Assembly (NCBI GenBank): GCA_012960505.1
Contig: DUBC01000010.1
Coordinates: forward strand, 102,743 to 143,191
Reading direction: 5' to 3'
Length of the DNA: 40,449 nt
Source: Verrucomicrobiales bacterium
Lineage (GTDB): Bacteria > Verrucomicrobiota > Verrucomicrobiia > Verrucomicrobiales > DEV007
In this document: piece by piece, positions 25,472 through 34,620 of the stretch
Layout of the letters: each line of letters starts with the position of its first letter
Position numbering within the stretch: the first letter of the stretch is position 1
Made by a program: the position numbers and the translations under genes
Notes under the pieces: generated by a model
What the model was told of the DNA's origin: nothing
Database searches by the model: none
Seen by the model: the letters and a program-made list of their open reading frames with translations, nothing else

Positions 25472-28082
25472 TTTTATTCCAAACCTTTTCTTGATCCTGA
25501 TTGGCTTGGCGGCATCGAATGCTGCCGAGGTCTCCTCAGACATGCTCTTTGCGCATAAGATTATGCCTATGTTCAAGGCCAAGTGCCTAGCATGTCATGG
25601 GGAAGACCCTAAGAAGATTAAGGGTGATTTTGATATGAGAACTTACGCGAGTCTTCTCAAGGGCGGGGAAAGTGAGGAACCCTCAATTGTCCCAGACAAG
25701 CCCTTGCAGAGTCCCTTATATATGGCCGTGAAGCGTGAGCATAAGGATCAGTGGGAACCGATGCCGCCAAAAGAAAATGATAAACTCAGTGCTGAACAGA
25801 CTGATCATATCCGAAACTGGATCGAGGGGGGTGCGTCATGGCCAGGCCCGGACCGTGTGGTTGAGTTATTGAAAGAAAAAGATCCATGGTCTGCCGAGGA
25901 TGGTGTCAGAGTGAAGACCAGTAGAGGTCTGTCCGAGACTTGGACTAACCGCAAATATGAAGAATCAAAACTGTGGGCCTACCAACCGGTAACGAAGCCC
26001 AATCTAAAGATCGGAAGTCACCCAGTCGATGATCTTATCGGGGCCCGTTTTCCTGAAGGGTTGGTTCCGGCACCACCTTCTGAAGCGTTAACACTGATCC
26101 GGCGCGTTACATTTGATCTTACTGGATTGCCACCGAAGCCGCGAGAAGTGCAGGCCTTTAAAATGGCTTGGAATAAAGACAGGAACAAGGCATGGGAGGA
26201 GTTAATTGATCGTTTACTCATCTCGCCACATTACGGCGAACAGATGGCGATGCACTGGCTTGATGTTGTGCGTTATGCGGACTCTGCAGGATTCTCCAAC
26301 GACTATCCACGTCCTCACGCATGGCGTTATCGCGACTATGTGGTGCGTTCATTTAATAATGACAAGCCTTATGATCAGTTCGTGCGTGAGCAGATTGCCG
26401 GCGATGAAATCAAACCCAAGGACCCAGATCATCTCATCGCCACTGGATTTCTTAGGATGGGTCCTTGGGAGCATACTGGTATGAGCGTCAAGGCGGTGAC
26501 TCGGCAGCAATATTTGGATGATGTGGTCAATTCTGTGGGGGTAACTTTTCTTGCCAATGAACTGCGTTGCGCCAAGTGTCATGATCACAAGTTTGACCCG
26601 ATACCGACCCGGGACTATTACCGGGTGCAGGCGATCTTTGCCCCGGTCACGTTTTTTGAACGTAAACTTCCCTGGCAGGATTTTGAGAATAAAAAAGGAA
26701 TCAAACAGGATCATGAACGTTACCAGCGGTTAATAAAGGAGAAGGGAATCCGTAGTATCACCTCATTGCCTGAGACTGACCGGCCAGTCAGTCAGTTTGA
26801 TAAGGAATCCGAGAAGGCAGGTCATTCGAAGGTTAATAATAAGCGGCGGCAGCAGCTCAATTATCAGCTCAAGCGCGCTAACCCGTCTGTTTTCTCGGTT
26901 CTTAATGGTGCTCCTGATAAGATCCATATCCTGAAGGGAGGATCCATTGAATCACCCCAAGAAGAAGTGAGTCCCGGAGTCTTGAGTTTATTTAAGGGTT
27001 CAGAGGAATCTGCTTCATTGACTGACAACAAATTTGGCCGACGCAAAGAGTTGGCAAAATGGATTACCAGTAAAGATAATCCACTCACTGCCCGTGTGAT
27101 CGTGAACCGGATCTGGCAATGGCATTTTGGTCAGGCGCTGGCCGGTAATCCTAATAATTTTGGCGGGACAGGCAAGCCGCCCACGCATCCGGAACTGCTC
27201 GACTGGCTCGCTGCGACATTTATTGAGGAAGAATGGTCAATTAAGAAACTGCATCGCCACATACTCACCTCGGCTACTTATCAACGCTCAGCGACCCATC
27301 CTGATCCGGGCACATTAACCAGACTGGATCCTGACGAAATAAGTTACGCCGTCTTCAAGCCTCGCCGGTTAACGGCAGAGGAGCTGCGAGATTCCATGCT
27401 GACAGTGTCCGGTGAGTTGAACCCTATCCTCGGGGGCATCCCCTGCCACCCGGAAATCAATGAGGAGGTTGCTATGCAGCCACGTCACATCATGGGCTCT
27501 GTGGGTCCAGCATATCAGGCTGACTCGTTGCCTTCGCAGAGAAACCGTCGGACTCTTTATACTGAGCGGATTCGGACACTGGCTGACCCGATGCTGGAAG
27601 TCTTTAATAAGCCTGGGCCCGATCTTTCCTGTGAACGGCGTGAAACTGCCACCATTGCCCCTCAGGCATTTACAATGCTCAATAGTCCAATCATCCGATC
27701 CAGATCACTGGCCTTTGCTGCCCGTTTGGAAAAAGAAAGACCAGAAAATCTTAATGAACAGATACGTAGAGCTTTCCGATTAGCATATCACCGGATGCCT
27801 AATGACTTGGAAATGAATATATGCTTAGAATATCTGGCGAATTCCAAGAAAGAGCATGAGGTTCATCAACAGGAAAGGGTAGAAGTGCCGAAGTACGTGA
27901 TTCGTCAGATGGTTGAGGAAATGACCGGACAGGCTTTCTGGTGGGTGGAGGATCTGGACATTTATGCGGGAGGAAAGTACGTGCCTGACCTGAAGCCATG
28001 GGACGTGGGAGCAGCTACCCGAGCACTGGGGGATCTTTGTTTGATCCTATTTAACTCGAACGAATTTATATATATCTACTAA
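25464..28082 (+). CDS. Exported PSCyt1-DUF1549-DUF1553 cytochrome-like protein
   Basis: TTG 25464 begins a good signal peptide (KRFIPNLFLILIGLAASNAA). Domains in order are a PSCyt1 haem-c region with CLACH (41-45) and MPPKENDKLSAEQTDHIRNWI, then DUF1549 (ALTLIRRVTFDLTGLPPKP, WLDVVRYADSAGF, second CAKCH near residue 369 followed by DHKFDPIPTRDYYRVQAIF). DUF1553 follows (RKELAKWITSKDNPLTARV, NRIWQWHFGQALAGNPNNFG, HPELLDWLA, ETATIAPQAFTMLNS). This pair of domains is a hallmark of planctomycetes and verrucomicrobia. It is exported, haem-binding, and linked by genomic context to degradation of sulfated or complex polysaccharides, with activity unproven. The DUF1501 gene follows after 3 bases. Compared with many homologues the region between DUF1549 and DUF1553 is short. 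Confidence 0.9.
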   Translation: MKRFIPNLFLILIGLAASNAAEVSSDMLFAHKIMPMFKAKCLACHGEDPKKIKGDFDMRTYASLLKGGESEEPSIVPDKPLQSPLYMAVKREHKDQWEPMPPKENDKLSAEQTDHIRNWIEGGASWPGPDRVVELLKEKDPWSAEDGVRVKTSRGLSETWTNRKYEESKLWAYQPVTKPNLKIGSHPVDDLIGARFPEGLVPAPPSEALTLIRRVTFDLTGLPPKPREVQAFKMAWNKDRNKAWEELIDRLLISPHYGEQMAMHWLDVVRYADSAGFSNDYPRPHAWRYRDYVVRSFNNDKPYDQFVREQIAGDEIKPKDPDHLIATGFLRMGPWEHTGMSVKAVTRQQYLDDVVNSVGVTFLANELRCAKCHDHKFDPIPTRDYYRVQAIFAPVTFFERKLPWQDFENKKGIKQDHERYQRLIKEKGIRSITSLPETDRPVSQFDKESEKAGHSKVNNKRRQQLNYQLKRANPSVFSVLNGAPDKIHILKGGSIESPQEEVSPGVLSLFKGSEESASLTDNKFGRRKELAKWITSKDNPLTARVIVNRIWQWHFGQALAGNPNNFGGTGKPPTHPELLDWLAATFIEEEWSIKKLHRHILTSATYQRSATHPDPGTLTRLDPDEISYAVFKPRRLTAEELRDSMLTVSGELNPILGGIPCHPEINEEVAMQPRHIMGSVGPAYQADSLPSQRNRRTLYTERIRTLADPMLEVFNKPGPDLSCERRETATIAPQAFTMLNSPIIRSRSLAFAARLEKERPENLNEQIRRAFRLAYHRMPNDLEMNICLEYLANSKKEHEVHQQERVEVPKYVIRQMVEEMTGQAFWWVEDLDIYAGGKYVPDLKPWDVGAATRALGDLCLILFNSNEFIYIY

Positions 28083-28085
28083 AAA

Positions 28086-29471
28086 ATGCAGCGAAGAGAA
28101 TTTTTATATGGTGTCAATGGTGGGTTGGGCGCAATGGCATTCCATTCAATGTTGCGGGCAGAGCAGACCGACGGGCCTTTGGCGACAAAGGTGGCACATT
28201 TTCCCAAGGCAAAAGCCAAGCACTGTATCTTTCTCTACATGGCTGGTGGCCCTAGTCACATTGACACCTTTGATCCCAAGCCCAAGCTCAGGGATCTGCA
28301 TCTCAAGAAGTTTAAACGGCAGAGCAAGTTTCTCTCCGCGATGGGTTCTGGTGAGCGCTATTATGTGCAGAGCCCGTTTAATTTTGTGAGGGCCGGTAAG
28401 AGTGGCATTGAAATGTGCGAGCACTGGCAGCACCTGGCCGGGGTCGCTGATGAACTTTGTGTGTATCGCGGTTGTAAGGCCGAGTCGATTAATCATCCCA
28501 CTGCCAATTATCATATGAATACTGGTAACCGCTTTGGTGGTGATCCCGCGATCGGTTCCTGGGTAACTTACGGACTCGGCACGGAGAATCAGGACCTGCC
28601 TGGCTACGTGGTCCTGCCCGAGGTGGCCTACCCTCAGGGAGGAGCGGCGAACTGGTCCAATGGATTTTTACCTCCACATTTCCAGGGGACCACTCTTCGA
28701 GCGAAAGGTTCACCGATCCTTGACTTGCATCCACCAAAGGGTGTCACACGTGCGGCTCAGCGCAGTAGCCTTGATTTGCTTGCCGGTCTTAATTCCTTGC
28801 ACGCTGAGCGTTACCCAGGCCATGAGGAATTGACCGCGCGCATGGAGAGCTATGAGTTGGCCTACCGCATGCAGATGGAGGTGCCCGGGATCCTTGACCT
28901 CGGCAAGGAGAAGCAATCCACCCGCGAAGCGTACGGTCTGAATGACCAGCGGACCGGGGAATTTGGGCGAAGGCTACTACTGGCTAGGCGCTTAGTTGAA
29001 AGGGGTGTGCGCTTCGTGCAGGTGTATACGGCTGGTTGGGATTCGCATGATTATATTAACCGTTCTCATCGTGAGCGAATCCGTTCTGTTGATAAACCCA
29101 TCGCTTCACTGATCAAGGATCTTAAGGAGAGGGGCCTCCTGGATGAAACTTTGATTGTCTGGTGCGGTGAATTTGGCCGGACCCCTGATAACGGTAAGCG
29201 TAGTGGTGGAGAGCGTCTCGGACGTGATCATAATAAAAATGCCATGGCTGTCTGGATGGCCGGGGGTGGAGTCAATGCTGGTCACGTGGTCGGCGCCACG
29301 GATGAGATTGGGGAAAATGCCGCCGAGATCGTTCACCCGATCCGTGACCTACATGTAACTATCCTTCGGCTACTGGGACTGGATGACAATAAGCTTACTT
29401 ACTTCCATGGTGGGAGATTCAAGCAGCTCTCCCAGACCGGCGGCGAGGTCATAAGTCAATTAATAGGCTAA
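28086..29471 (+). CDS. DUF1501 family exported protein
   Basis: A short twin-arginine-like leader (QRREFLYGVNGGLGAMAF) begins a 461-residue DUF1501 protein, a family with a sulfatase/alkaline-phosphatase-like fold. Characteristic segments are IFLYMAGGPSHIDTFDPKP, GSWVTYGLGTENQDLPGYVVL, RRLLLARRLVERGVRFVQVY, LIVWCGEFGRTPDN and GRDHNKNAMAVWMAGGGVNAGHVVGATDEIG. It is the standard partner of DUF1549/DUF1553 genes, here 3 bases downstream, and the two should be co-translated and act together outside the membrane. The active-site nucleophile of true sulfatases is not evident, so sulfatase activity should not be assumed. Confidence 0.92.
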   Translation: MQRREFLYGVNGGLGAMAFHSMLRAEQTDGPLATKVAHFPKAKAKHCIFLYMAGGPSHIDTFDPKPKLRDLHLKKFKRQSKFLSAMGSGERYYVQSPFNFVRAGKSGIEMCEHWQHLAGVADELCVYRGCKAESINHPTANYHMNTGNRFGGDPAIGSWVTYGLGTENQDLPGYVVLPEVAYPQGGAANWSNGFLPPHFQGTTLRAKGSPILDLHPPKGVTRAAQRSSLDLLAGLNSLHAERYPGHEELTARMESYELAYRMQMEVPGILDLGKEKQSTREAYGLNDQRTGEFGRRLLLARRLVERGVRFVQVYTAGWDSHDYINRSHRERIRSVDKPIASLIKDLKERGLLDETLIVWCGEFGRTPDNGKRSGGERLGRDHNKNAMAVWMAGGGVNAGHVVGATDEIGENAAEIVHPIRDLHVTILRLLGLDDNKLTYFHGGRFKQLSQTGGEVISQLIG

Positions 29472-29628
29472 CATTTTAATGTGGGTGACTTATCTATTTT
29501 TCTCTCAATAATAATTTAATCGAAGGGAAAAATAAATCTAAGCAATCTTCATTGCCTTAAAAATCTCTTTATGGTTAAGATGTCTAGGCCTTATTAGTTG
29601 GGCCTTACTCTATTACAGAAGAAAGTTA

Positions 29629-31041
29629 ATGACCCCTTTTCTACTACTCGCACTCGGAATGGCCATTGTCCTCTTACTGGTCATCTGGTTTAAACTCCAC
29701 CCTTTCCTCGCACTGACCTTTGCCGCGGTCGTGGTTTCTTTTTCGACTCCGCAGTCCTCACTTGATAATTATGCCGAGAATCATACCCGGTCCCAGATCG
29801 AGCGGGACAAGATGACCGAACCGAAGGCCACTCAGTTCAAGGAGGACTTTGCAAAACTCTCACCAATGAAGAGGGTCGTGAGTGAGTTCGGAGGCGGTTG
29901 CGCGAAGGTCGGCCTGATCATTGCTTTCGCGGCCCTGATAGGAAAGTGCATGCTCGAGTCGGGGGCCGCCTCGAGGGTCGTTCTTTTAGCTATTTCACTT
30001 TTCGGTGAGAAGCGTGCTGGGCTGGCCTTCCTCTGTTCAGGATTCATTTTGGCAGTACCGGTATTTTTTGACACGGTCTTCTATCTGCTCATACCGATCG
30101 CGATCGCCATGGCTCACAGGACCGGCGGTAATTATTTATTCTATGTTCTTTGCATTGTGGCCGGCGGCACGATGGCCCATTCGCTGGTCCCACCGACACC
30201 AGGCCCTCTTCTGGTCGCTGAGGAAATAGGAGTTGATATCGGAGCAATGATGATTGGGGGTCTCGGCATAGGAATCTTCACCGTGACATTTGGTTATCTT
30301 TATGCTCGTCGTGCATCCCGTAAGTTTAAACTGAGTCCTCCGGAGGTTCCCGATTCAGTGCATTTTAATACTGATAAGCTGCCATCAGCCATGATGTCTT
30401 TGCTGCCCGTCCTATTACCCGTCATTCTGGTGACCGGAGGGACATTGCATGGAATTCTCAAGCCCGATGGATGGGAAATATTTAAAGTTCTCGGTGACAA
30501 GAATCTGGCTCTTGGAATTTCTGCGATGGTCGCTTTTCTTGTCTTGTATAAGAGCTGTTCCGGGGACAAGGAAAAGTTAAGGAGTTCTTCTTCGGATGCT
30601 TTTTCATCCGGCGCTGTCATTGTTATTATTACGGCTGCAGGTGCCGCTTTCGGCGGGGTTTTGAAGCAGACCGATATCGCGACATCGATCGGGTCGATCG
30701 ATGGGAGCCAGGCACTCGCCTTGCCGGTCTGTTTTTTGATCACGGCCCTCGTGCGAACGGCTCAGGGATCGGCCACTGTCGCCATGATAACAGCGGCACC
30801 GATCGCTGCAGCATTTGCTTCTCAGGACCTCGGGTTTCATCCCGTGTACCTTGCTCTCGCGGTAGGTTGTGGATCCAAACCAATCCCATGGATGAATGAT
30901 TCCGGTTTTTGGGTCGTGACCAAGATGTCAGGGATGCAGGAGTCTCAGACCCTGAGGACCGTGACACCTATGATGTCGTTGATGGGAATTTTTGGGCTGA
31001 TCGTCACTGTGATTGCTTCATTCCTCCTCCCCTTTAAATAA
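29629..31041 (+). CDS. Second GntP-family sugar-acid symporter
   Basis: 470 residues, polytopic. It has the same family blocks as the symporter at 17254, but clearly diverged: WFKLHPFLALTFAAVVVSF, GKCMLESGAASRVV, FILAVPVFFDTVFYLLIPIA, AHSLVPPTPGPLLVAEEIG, AAGAAFGGVLKQTDIA, RTAQGSATVAMITAAPI and PWMNDSGFWVVTKMSGMQESQTLRT. A charged stretch of about 50 residues (about 47-85) sits between helices 2 and 3, longer than in the paralogue. It should be a proton-coupled importer for an aldonate. The IlvD/Edd dehydratase gene begins 54 bases downstream, so this transporter probably brings in that enzyme's substrate. Confidence 0.9.
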   Translation: MTPFLLLALGMAIVLLLVIWFKLHPFLALTFAAVVVSFSTPQSSLDNYAENHTRSQIERDKMTEPKATQFKEDFAKLSPMKRVVSEFGGGCAKVGLIIAFAALIGKCMLESGAASRVVLLAISLFGEKRAGLAFLCSGFILAVPVFFDTVFYLLIPIAIAMAHRTGGNYLFYVLCIVAGGTMAHSLVPPTPGPLLVAEEIGVDIGAMMIGGLGIGIFTVTFGYLYARRASRKFKLSPPEVPDSVHFNTDKLPSAMMSLLPVLLPVILVTGGTLHGILKPDGWEIFKVLGDKNLALGISAMVAFLVLYKSCSGDKEKLRSSSSDAFSSGAVIVIITAAGAAFGGVLKQTDIATSIGSIDGSQALALPVCFLITALVRTAQGSATVAMITAAPIAAAFASQDLGFHPVYLALAVGCGSKPIPWMNDSGFWVVTKMSGMQESQTLRTVTPMMSLMGIFGLIVTVIASFLLPFK

Positions 31042-31095
31042 AAATATGTCCCCAGCGTTGACCTTCTGGTCGATGGAAGGCAATCATGTTCTTTA

Positions 31096-32820
31096 ATGTC
31101 TGAACGAGATCCCGCTACTTTAAGATCTTACCGTTGGTATGGTCCTGACTCGCTCAGAGCCTTTGGTCACCGTTCAAGGGCACGTCAGTCTGGTCTCGGA
31201 GATAAGGATTTTTTTGGTAAGCCCGTGATCGGGATACTGAACACATGGACTGATCTGAACTCATGCCACATGCATTTCAAGTCGACTGTGGAATCCGTTA
31301 AGCGCGGTGTTCTCCAGGCCGGTGGAATGCCGATGGAAATTCCAGTCATGTCCTGTGGTGAGAGCTTAACCAAGCCGACTTCTATGCTTTACCGGAACTT
31401 TTTAGCGATGGAGGCCGAGGAGATGATCCGTGCGAATCCGATCGACTGCGCGGTCCTTTTGGGAGGATGTGATAAGTCGACTCCGGCCCTGATTATGGGT
31501 GCCATCTCGGCAGGCGTTCCCGCCGTGTACGTTCCTTCGGGTCCAATGATCAAAGGTAATTGGCATGGTCAGGTACTCGGTTCCGGATCTGATGTGTGGA
31601 GTTACTGGGATGAGAGGAGGGCAGGAAATTTGAGCGAAGAGGAATGGAAGGAAATTGAGGGAGGGATTGCCCGCTCACCGGGCCACTGCATGACGATGGG
31701 AACTGCTTCAACGATGACCGCTCTGGCCGAGGTCATGGGGTTCACGGTTCCGGGCGCTTCTTCGGTCCCTGCCATGGACGCGAACCATCTTCGGTTAGCT
31801 GCCGAGGCCGGCCGCCTATCGGTTAATAATGCCTGGGACGGACTAGGGCCGGGGACTCTAGCAACTAGAGAATCTTTTGAAAATGCCATCGCAGTCGATA
31901 TGGCGCTCGGAGGGTCCACGAACGCTATCGTGCATCTGCTAGCCATGGCGGGTCGGGCAGGCATTGACTTGAGTTTGGATGATTTTGATGCGATATCTAA
32001 AAAAACACCACTCATTGCCGACCTCCGTCCTTCGGGCCGGTTCCTGATGGAGGATTTTTATTTTGCGGGCGGGCTCTCTGCCGTGCTCAAGAGGATGGAA
32101 ACAATTCTGCACATGGATGTTTCGACCGTGAATGGGAGAACCATCCGTGAGAACGTCAAAGGAGCCAAAGTGTTCAATGACGAGGTCATAAGGACACTCG
32201 AGGACCCAGTCTCTGCGGACGGCGGAACTGCCGTTCTAAAGGGTAACCTGGCTCCTGACGGTGCCGTCATTAAACATTCTGCTGCCTCACCTTCACTATT
32301 AAATCATACTGGTCCTGCCATCGTCTTTGATAGTTATAAGGACCTTTCTGAGAGAATAGATGATCCGGAACTTCAGGTCACTGAAGATTCTGTCCTTGTC
32401 CTCAGGAACGCGGGGCCGGTCGGGGCTCCCGGAATGCCGGAATGGGGGATGTTGCCCATTCCTAAGAAGCTCCTTGAGAAAGGGGTCCGTGACATGGTCA
32501 GGGTATCTGACGCTAGAATGTCGGGGACAAGTTATGGAACCTGTGTCCTTCATGTGGCTCCGGAATCATCAGTTGGTGGGCCATTAGCTGCGGTCATGGA
32601 CGGGGACAAGATTACTTTGAACGTGGAAGCCAGAAGAATTGACTTGGACGTCCCTGAACAGGAGATAGCAAGTCGACTCGAAGATTATCGCCGCAAGGAT
32701 ACCCGTTACCATAGAGGTTACACGAAGCTCTTCATTGATCATGTGACTCAGGCCGATAAGGGTTGTGACTTTGATTTTCTTGAGGGCACTGAAAGGACCC
32801 CCGAACCTGAAATTTACTAA
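31096..32820 (+). CDS. IlvD/Edd-family aldonate dehydratase (L-arabinonate/D-xylonate dehydratase-like)
   Basis: 574 residues, full length for the family. The [2Fe-2S] cysteines Cys57 (LNSCHMH), Cys125 (GGCDKSTPA) and Cys198 (GHCMTMGTAST) are spaced as in characterised L-arabinonate and D-xylonate dehydratases. The Mg-binding DKS motif is at 126-128, and MSGTSYGTCVLHV near the C-terminus is the expected active-site segment. The RWYGPDSLRAFGHRSR opening fits sugar-acid dehydratases rather than branched-chain IlvD. The reaction would be pentonate to 2-keto-3-deoxypentonate plus water. With the FAH-type dehydratase at 18785 and the dehydrogenase at 19617 it completes a non-phosphorylative route to 2-oxoglutarate. 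The true substrate isomer is open. It lies directly after a GntP symporter gene. Confidence 0.88.
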   Translation: MSERDPATLRSYRWYGPDSLRAFGHRSRARQSGLGDKDFFGKPVIGILNTWTDLNSCHMHFKSTVESVKRGVLQAGGMPMEIPVMSCGESLTKPTSMLYRNFLAMEAEEMIRANPIDCAVLLGGCDKSTPALIMGAISAGVPAVYVPSGPMIKGNWHGQVLGSGSDVWSYWDERRAGNLSEEEWKEIEGGIARSPGHCMTMGTASTMTALAEVMGFTVPGASSVPAMDANHLRLAAEAGRLSVNNAWDGLGPGTLATRESFENAIAVDMALGGSTNAIVHLLAMAGRAGIDLSLDDFDAISKKTPLIADLRPSGRFLMEDFYFAGGLSAVLKRMETILHMDVSTVNGRTIRENVKGAKVFNDEVIRTLEDPVSADGGTAVLKGNLAPDGAVIKHSAASPSLLNHTGPAIVFDSYKDLSERIDDPELQVTEDSVLVLRNAGPVGAPGMPEWGMLPIPKKLLEKGVRDMVRVSDARMSGTSYGTCVLHVAPESSVGGPLAAVMDGDKITLNVEARRIDLDVPEQEIASRLEDYRRKDTRYHRGYTKLFIDHVTQADKGCDFDFLEGTERTPEPEIY

Positions 32821-32839
32821 ACTTCACCCTTAACTCGAG

Positions 32840-33919
32840 ATGTTGATTATTATAATTGTTGCAGGGACTTTACTTACTCTCTTTGTGCTGAGGTTGATAT
32901 TCTTTCGTGGATCCATAGCTGAGCATGTGTCCGAGCCACCTGAAAGGATCCTAGATATGCATTGTCACACTGCCGGCATTGGAGCAAGCGGGAGCGATGC
33001 TTGGATTTCTGATGAATTGCGTAAGAGTTGGAAATTTGGACTCTACTTGAAGGTCTTTGGCAGTAATGAAAAGGAGGTCAATGAGAAGGGGGATCAGATC
33101 CTAATGGAAGTCATTGCTTCTTCGGTCCGTGATTCGGTTCACGTTGATGGGGCCGTCATTCTAGCAATGGATGCTCCTTACACTGATGACGGGGCGATCG
33201 ATAAGGGATCCGGGGAAGTTTGTGTTCCTAACCGGTTCGTTGGAGAAAAAGTAAAATTGTATCCGGAGCTTCACTTTGGTTCTAGCGTGCATCCGAACCG
33301 CTCAGATGCACTTGAAGAGCTGATTTGGTCAAAAGAGAATGGTGCGGTCTTACTCAAATGGCTACCTAATATTCAAAACATTGACCCTTCAAATGAACGG
33401 TATATCCCTTATTATAAGAAACTTGTTGATCTTGACCTTCCGCTGCTAACGCATGTGGGGGATGAGGATTCATTCTCCAAGACGAATAATGCGTTAGGTG
33501 ACCCTCAATTACTGAAACTTCCTCTCGAGCACGGTGTCAGAGTCATTGCTGCACACGTTGCAAGTTCAGGCAAGTCCGATGGTCAGGACAATATTGAGAG
33601 ATTACTAAAAATGATGGAGAATTTTCCGAACCTTGTGGCTGATCTTTCGACTATCACTCAGACGAACCGCAGGAAGTATTTAAAGACTGTCCTCAATGAT
33701 GAGAGGCTCGTTGGTCGTTTGATGTACGGGACCGATTATCCACTCACAAACACTCCGCTAGTTACGCCTTGGCAATACCCTTTGAATTTAACTTTGAGGC
33801 AAATGTGGGAGCTGGGCAGGACTCGAAATTCGTGGGACCGTGACGTGAAATTGAAAGCGGCTCTTGGGGTCCGGGATGGAGTGTTCAAAATGAGTAAAGA
33901 ATATTTAGGGGTCACATAA
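32840..33919 (+). CDS. Membrane-anchored amidohydrolase-2 family metal hydrolase
   Basis: An N-terminal hydrophobic helix (residues 1-22) anchors or exports a TIM-barrel amidohydrolase. The metal-site motif DMHCHTAG (Asp39, His41, His43) opens the barrel. LLTHVGDEDSF and VIAAHVASSGKSDG supply further histidines, and MYGTDYPLT supplies the conserved Asp. This fits the Amidohydro_2 group (decarboxylases and lactonases such as ACMSD and sugar lactonases). It starts 19 bases after the aldonate dehydratase stop, so it is probably in the same transcript. A lactonase step for sugar lactones would make metabolic sense but is inference only. The enzyme would face the periplasm if the helix is a signal anchor. 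Confidence 0.7.
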   Translation: MLIIIIVAGTLLTLFVLRLIFFRGSIAEHVSEPPERILDMHCHTAGIGASGSDAWISDELRKSWKFGLYLKVFGSNEKEVNEKGDQILMEVIASSVRDSVHVDGAVILAMDAPYTDDGAIDKGSGEVCVPNRFVGEKVKLYPELHFGSSVHPNRSDALEELIWSKENGAVLLKWLPNIQNIDPSNERYIPYYKKLVDLDLPLLTHVGDEDSFSKTNNALGDPQLLKLPLEHGVRVIAAHVASSGKSDGQDNIERLLKMMENFPNLVADLSTITQTNRRKYLKTVLNDERLVGRLMYGTDYPLTNTPLVTPWQYPLNLTLRQMWELGRTRNSWDRDVKLKAALGVRDGVFKMSKEYLGVT

Positions 33920-33994
33920 GTATTTATTTCTAAGCTCTTGTATAAAGGGCCATAGGATGATTGTTCGTTCCTATGATTGGTGTTAGAGTATTGA

Positions 33995-34492
33995 ATGAAG
34001 ATTTTACTCTTGTCATGGTTCTATTGTTTAATTCCCTTCTGCATTGCGCAGTCAGGAACGGGCACTGAGGAAAGAATAAAGGAACTAAATGATTATTGGG
34101 CCGAAGTGTCACGGTCCGTTCGCGAAGGTGATTTCCAAGGATATAAGGCAACATGCCATAAAGAAGGGGTGTTGGTTTCAGGAACGAATAATTCCAGTTA
34201 CCCTCTATCAGATGCCTTGGTTCGTTGGAAAAAAGATTTTACTGCCACAAAAGAAGGAAAGATGAAAGCGAGCGTTGAATTCAGATTTTCAAAGAGAATC
34301 AGTGATCCGACCACGGCACATGAGACGGGTATCTTTCTATATTCAAGTGGTGATTCTGGGGAAAATCTAAAGAAGGAGTACATTCACTTTCAGGCACTTC
34401 TTGTTAAAATAAAGGGAGGTTGGAAAATTATGATGGAGTATCAGAAGTCCAAGGCTAGTCAGGTGGAGTGGAATAAACTGGCAGTCAAGTGA
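33995..34492 (+). CDS. Exported NTF2-like (SnoaL/DUF4440-type) small protein
   Basis: A signal peptide (LLSWFYCLIPFCIAQS, residues 4-19) precedes about 145 residues with the pattern of an NTF2-like cone fold. There is an opening helix ERIKELNDYWAEVSRSVREGDFQGYKATC, a strand plus loop (GVLVSGTNNSSYPLSDAL), and two long beta strands ending KEYIHFQALLVKIKGGWKIMMEYQ. The last of these is the usual K.GGWKI hallmark of DUF4440/SnoaL-type proteins. No catalytic residue can be picked. It stands alone between the amidohydrolase gene and the selenoprotein gene, both on the same strand, with 75 bases in front and 128 behind. Confidence 0.6.
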   Translation: MKILLLSWFYCLIPFCIAQSGTGTEERIKELNDYWAEVSRSVREGDFQGYKATCHKEGVLVSGTNNSSYPLSDALVRWKKDFTATKEGKMKASVEFRFSKRISDPTTAHETGIFLYSSGDSGENLKKEYIHFQALLVKIKGGWKIMMEYQKSKASQVEWNKLAVK

Positions 34493-34555
34493 TGGGGTAA
34501 TCAAAGAGCATTAAAAAGTGCTTATAAAAAATCAAAGGGACACGCGCGGCATGTC

Positions 34556-34585
34556 TTGACTTAAATTATAAGCCTATAATAATAT
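34556..34585 (+). promoter_or_regulatory. Candidate sigma-70-type promoter for the selenoprotein gene
   Basis: TTGACT (34556-34561), an 18-base AT-rich spacer and TAATAT (34580-34585), ending 35 bases before the ATG. A perfect TATAAT also overlaps at 34575-34580 but with too short a spacer to this -35. The whole stretch is very AT-rich, so chance matches are possible. Confidence 0.4.
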
Positions 34586-34620
34586 ATTTTTATAACCACT
34601 ATTATTCAGATAATAAGACC

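Noticed and set aside
29516..29546. A degenerate third copy of the 20-bp repeat after the DUF1501 gene (TTTAATCGAAG ... TAAATCTA)
   Set aside because: Similarity to 24200-24228 requires a gap and substitutions in AT-rich sequence; suggestive of an insertion boundary but not strong enough to claim.
34505..34532. Hairpin AGCATT-AAAA-AGTGCT after the NTF2-like gene as a terminator
   Set aside because: Stem of six pairs with a wobble and no T tract following; too weak to call.
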